Source of the DNA: JAQUBU01 sp036677685
GTDB lineage: Bacteria > Bacillota > Syntrophomonadia > Syntrophomonadales > Syntrophomonadaceae
Assembly (NCBI GenBank): GCA_036677685.1
Contig: JAVBWA010000029.1
Coordinates: 26,102-90,101, forward strand
Direction of reading: 5' to 3'
DNA: 64,000 bases
Position numbers and translations under genes: made by a program. The notes under the pieces are model-generated. The model worked only from the letters and a program-made list of their open reading frames with translations, did not search any database and was not told where the DNA came from. Positions 62,197 through 64,000 of the stretch are shown one piece after another. Numbering within the stretch: position 1 is the stretch's first letter; every line of letters starts with the position of its first letter.

Positions 62197-63555
62197 TTAT
62201 TTTCCTCCCTGGCTTTTTAAAAGAATCTGGTACAAGTCATCAAATCCATTGCCAATCCTCCAGAAAGAAATTCCTCCCAGTTGATTGTTAATTGCCACAT
62301 TCCATTTTTCATTCAGGCTCAATTCATTCTCCAGCCAGATTTGATGAGATTTTTTATTGCTGTCTACATATTTATAATAAGGGCTCATGCTCTGATAGTC
62401 GAATCCCTCGGTCACTTGATATTTTTCCTGCAAAGCCTGGAGTTTGGCAGCGGTTACCGTAGTCGTCGTTAATCCGTTTGCCCAGTCATAACCATAAGTG
62501 GGGAGCCCCAGCAAGATTTTTTCGCGCGGTATGTTTTCCACCATATAAGCCACAACTTCTTTAACCCAGCCCAGGGGAGCTATCGGCCCGGGCGCGGTAT
62601 TGGTATACGAATAATCATAAGCCATTACCACTACCCAATCAGCTATTTCCCCAATTTTTTTATACTCATAGGGAGTTGCCCATTTTTCCTTGCCGGTGCG
62701 GGCAAATACCGCTACTGACAAGTCCTTGTCCGGCCCCAGGGAAGTTTTAAGCTCCCGAAGAAAGTTCGTAAAATTGCCCGCATCGCTTGCAGCCATTAAT
62801 TCAAAATCAATATTGACCCCATCATATGTATTTTGCTTTACTTCATCCAGCAAGTTGCCAATCAGGCGCGCCCGGTTTTCACTGCTGGAAAGCAGTTGAT
62901 GCAGCGGATCTTTGCCCATCAAAACAACACTGGCATGATTCTTCAAGCCCTGGCTTCGCGCCAAAGCGAGGGCTTCATCATAATTGTCCCTGTATTCATA
63001 AGAAAGTTCCCCGCGAGCATTGGCGGCCAGCCAGCGATATGCCACATCAGTGAACAACCGGGCATTTTCTTTAAACTCGCTGAAAGAACGGCCATAATAA
63101 TAGGCAAAAACCCGGGGTTTTTGATTAAAGCTGATCAAGACCTCTGAGCGTTCCCTATCCCAGCCTACTACCGCACCCAGATTTTCAGCTAAAAAACGCA
63201 GCGGTATATAGGTCCGCTCCTGATAAATGTATGGAGCGGCATCCAGGTATTTTATCTGGCCATCCACCCTGGCTTCATGCTTGCCGATAAACAGTTCAAT
63301 ATACTTGCCTTTACAGTCAATAGCTACCTTGCGCAGCTGTCCGTCCCAGTATACCTGACCCTGCAAAGCTTCATCCTCCACCACCAGGCGAACCGGGATC
63401 ATGGTCCGGTTGTTATAGATTTGGGCACCCGGACTAAATTGTCTTAGTTGTCCTTCAATTCTCAATTTGGGGCTTACTGCAGCTTCAGTGGGATATGTAG
63501 AAACAAAAAGACCAATAAGTATTAGCGCAACCATGGCTATGTATGCCTTGCGCAA
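62197..63555 (-). CDS. Secreted glycoside hydrolase family 18 protein with copper amine oxidase-like N-terminal domain
   Basis: About 452 aa. A signal peptide (ending near PTEAAV) precedes two copper amine oxidase-like repeats (YNNRTMIPVRLVVEDEALQG, YQERTYIPLRFLAENLGAVV), then a GH18 barrel with the catalytic YDGVNIDFEL (DxxDxE) and VVMAYDYSYTN. It resembles YaaH-type spore cortex peptidoglycan hydrolases. TTG 63555 fits GGGGGTGG best; GTG 63561 and 63564 are alternatives. Confidence 0.88.
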   Translation of the reverse strand: MRKAYIAMVALILIGLFVSTYPTEAAVSPKLRIEGQLRQFSPGAQIYNNRTMIPVRLVVEDEALQGQVYWDGQLRKVAIDCKGKYIELFIGKHEARVDGQIKYLDAAPYIYQERTYIPLRFLAENLGAVVGWDRERSEVLISFNQKPRVFAYYYGRSFSEFKENARLFTDVAYRWLAANARGELSYEYRDNYDEALALARSQGLKNHASVVLMGKDPLHQLLSSSENRARLIGNLLDEVKQNTYDGVNIDFELMAASDAGNFTNFLRELKTSLGPDKDLSVAVFARTGKEKWATPYEYKKIGEIADWVVVMAYDYSYTNTAPGPIAPLGWVKEVVAYMVENIPREKILLGLPTYGYDWANGLTTTTVTAAKLQALQEKYQVTEGFDYQSMSPYYKYVDSNKKSHQIWLENELSLNEKWNVAINNQLGGISFWRIGNGFDDLYQILLKSQGGK

Positions 63556-63649
63556 ATGCACCACCCCCGAAAATATTCTATTGTTTACAATTAGAATATT
63601 TCGGTTAAACAGGTGAAAAACCTTGAAGTAAATAATGGGAATGGAGGGA

Positions 63650-63682
63650 GTAAGGGATTAGGGGTCAGGCGTGAGGGGTAGG
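63650..63682 (+). repeat. G-rich heptad repeat run H5
   Basis: Plus strand GTAAGGG, ATTAGGG, GTCAGGC, GTGAGGG, GTAGG. Same unit as H1-H4 but on the opposite strand and not after a recognised gene. Confidence 0.5.
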
Positions 63683-63689
63683 AACCCCT

Positions 63690-63880
63690 GCTGATTATTA
63701 CTGAGATAGTTTTCGCTCGAACCCGGTATACATTGTTAATGCCATAAGGCACATCTGTGTAACTGCTGTGTATCCCTACAGGATATAGGTGAGTCCCAGA
63801 AGGGGGGGAGCACGGTGATTTGACCTGTCACCTTAGGGGTATGCCCTCTAAGCATGTTAATTAATAAGATAAAAAGCATA
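63690..63880. other. Unassigned structured intergenic DNA left of the IS256-like end
   Basis: No gene is supported. It contains a GGTGA-N8-TCACC hairpin near 63818-63836, a G7 run at 63801-63807 and GGGGTATGCCC. It might be a non-coding end of another mobile element; I could not assign it. Confidence 0.3.
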
Positions 63881-63883
63881 ATA

Positions 63884-64000
63884 TGAGAGACCGTTTCAGA
63901 TTTTGTGTAAACCAACCTCCAAGAGATGTAGAATAAGAGCATCTCTAGGAGGTTTTGTTTTATGGCAAAGAGGAGAATCACCCCTGAAAGAAGAGAACAA
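63884..64000 (+). mobile_element. Left end of an IS256-like insertion sequence, cut by the window edge
   Basis: GAGAGACCGTTTCAGATTTT, followed by GTGTAAACC, resembles IS256-family terminal inverted repeats. It lies about 80 bp before a transposase-like start. Only this end is visible. Confidence 0.55.
63962..64000 (+). CDS. Transposase N-terminus (IS256-like), partial
   Basis: Only 13 residues, MAKRRITPERREQ, are present. AGGAGG (63947-63952) precedes the ATG, and a GAGATG...CATCTC hairpin lies upstream. Family assignment rests on the terminal repeat and this short peptide. Confidence 0.5.
   Translation, partial: MAKRRITPERREQ

Noticed and set aside
63736..63981. 81-aa minus-strand reading frame at the right edge
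   Set aside because: It overlaps the IS256-like end and its transposase start on the other strand, with no ribosome binding site.

Overview
The window is a continuous stretch of low-to-mid GC chromosome from an anaerobic Firmicute, most likely Clostridia and probably near Syntrophomonadaceae or Peptococcaceae. The evidence is: HisG short form with HisZ, the three-part PurS/PurQ/small-PurL FGAM synthase, FabK as the enoyl-ACP reductase, a CIRCE-controlled groESL, GerMN and spore-type GH18 proteins, a VanX-type dipeptidase, and strong AGGAGG ribosome binding sites. The species assignment is inference.

Layout. 1-2042: remnant of a DEAD-type helicase, then a yvl-like envelope operon (DUF2089 regulator, SHOCT-like protein, a small gene that reads as doubly frameshifted, and a YvlD four-helix membrane protein). 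2157-10003 (minus): HD hydrolase, yerC, then hisZ-G-D-B-H-A-F-I, with no hisC. 10147-22705 (minus): purE-B-C-S-Q-L-F-M-N-H-D plus a TPR membrane protein, driven by a near-consensus promoter and a ykkC-type leader best read as a PRPP riboswitch. 23298-33018: lipase-like hydrolase, GerMN lipoprotein, two MocR/LysN-type PLP proteins around a GNAT, a DUF815 ATPase, a VanX-like lipoprotein without a standard start codon, and a DacF-type carboxypeptidase. 33298-33809: YefM/YoeB toxin-antitoxin pair with visible operators. 33914-39124: guaA and hpt, a membrane-anchored unknown, glnA. 39204-46840 (minus): fabH-K-D-G-acpP-fabF-fabZ-accD-accA, with a second FabK-like gene divergent at 47117. 48633-50591: groEL/groES. 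50792-53606: Moco biosynthesis behind a Moco-type riboswitch. 53923-60799: NfeD and SPFH proteins, 5-FCL, lgt, then the t6A genes tsaD, tsaB, tsaE with rimI and a family 4 UDG. 60889-63555: CoA-binding protein, a secreted small protein and a GH18 protein. The right edge enters an IS256-like element.

Most genes are conserved housekeeping. The unexplained part lies between them. Four dispersed repeat families stand out. (1) A roughly 190-nt multi-hairpin element, ten full or partial copies, with UNCG loops and compensatory changes, usually sitting within about 12 nt of a stop codon; one copy supplies the last residues of Lgt. (2) An imperfect-palindrome element of about 60-150 nt, three copies, whose outer arms differ in sequence but still pair. 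(3) G-rich GTNAGGN heptad runs directly after stop codons. (4) Roughly 100-bp GGGGACA/TGTCCCC-ended elements, one of them inside the pur leader. No tRNA, rRNA or CRISPR array was recognised.
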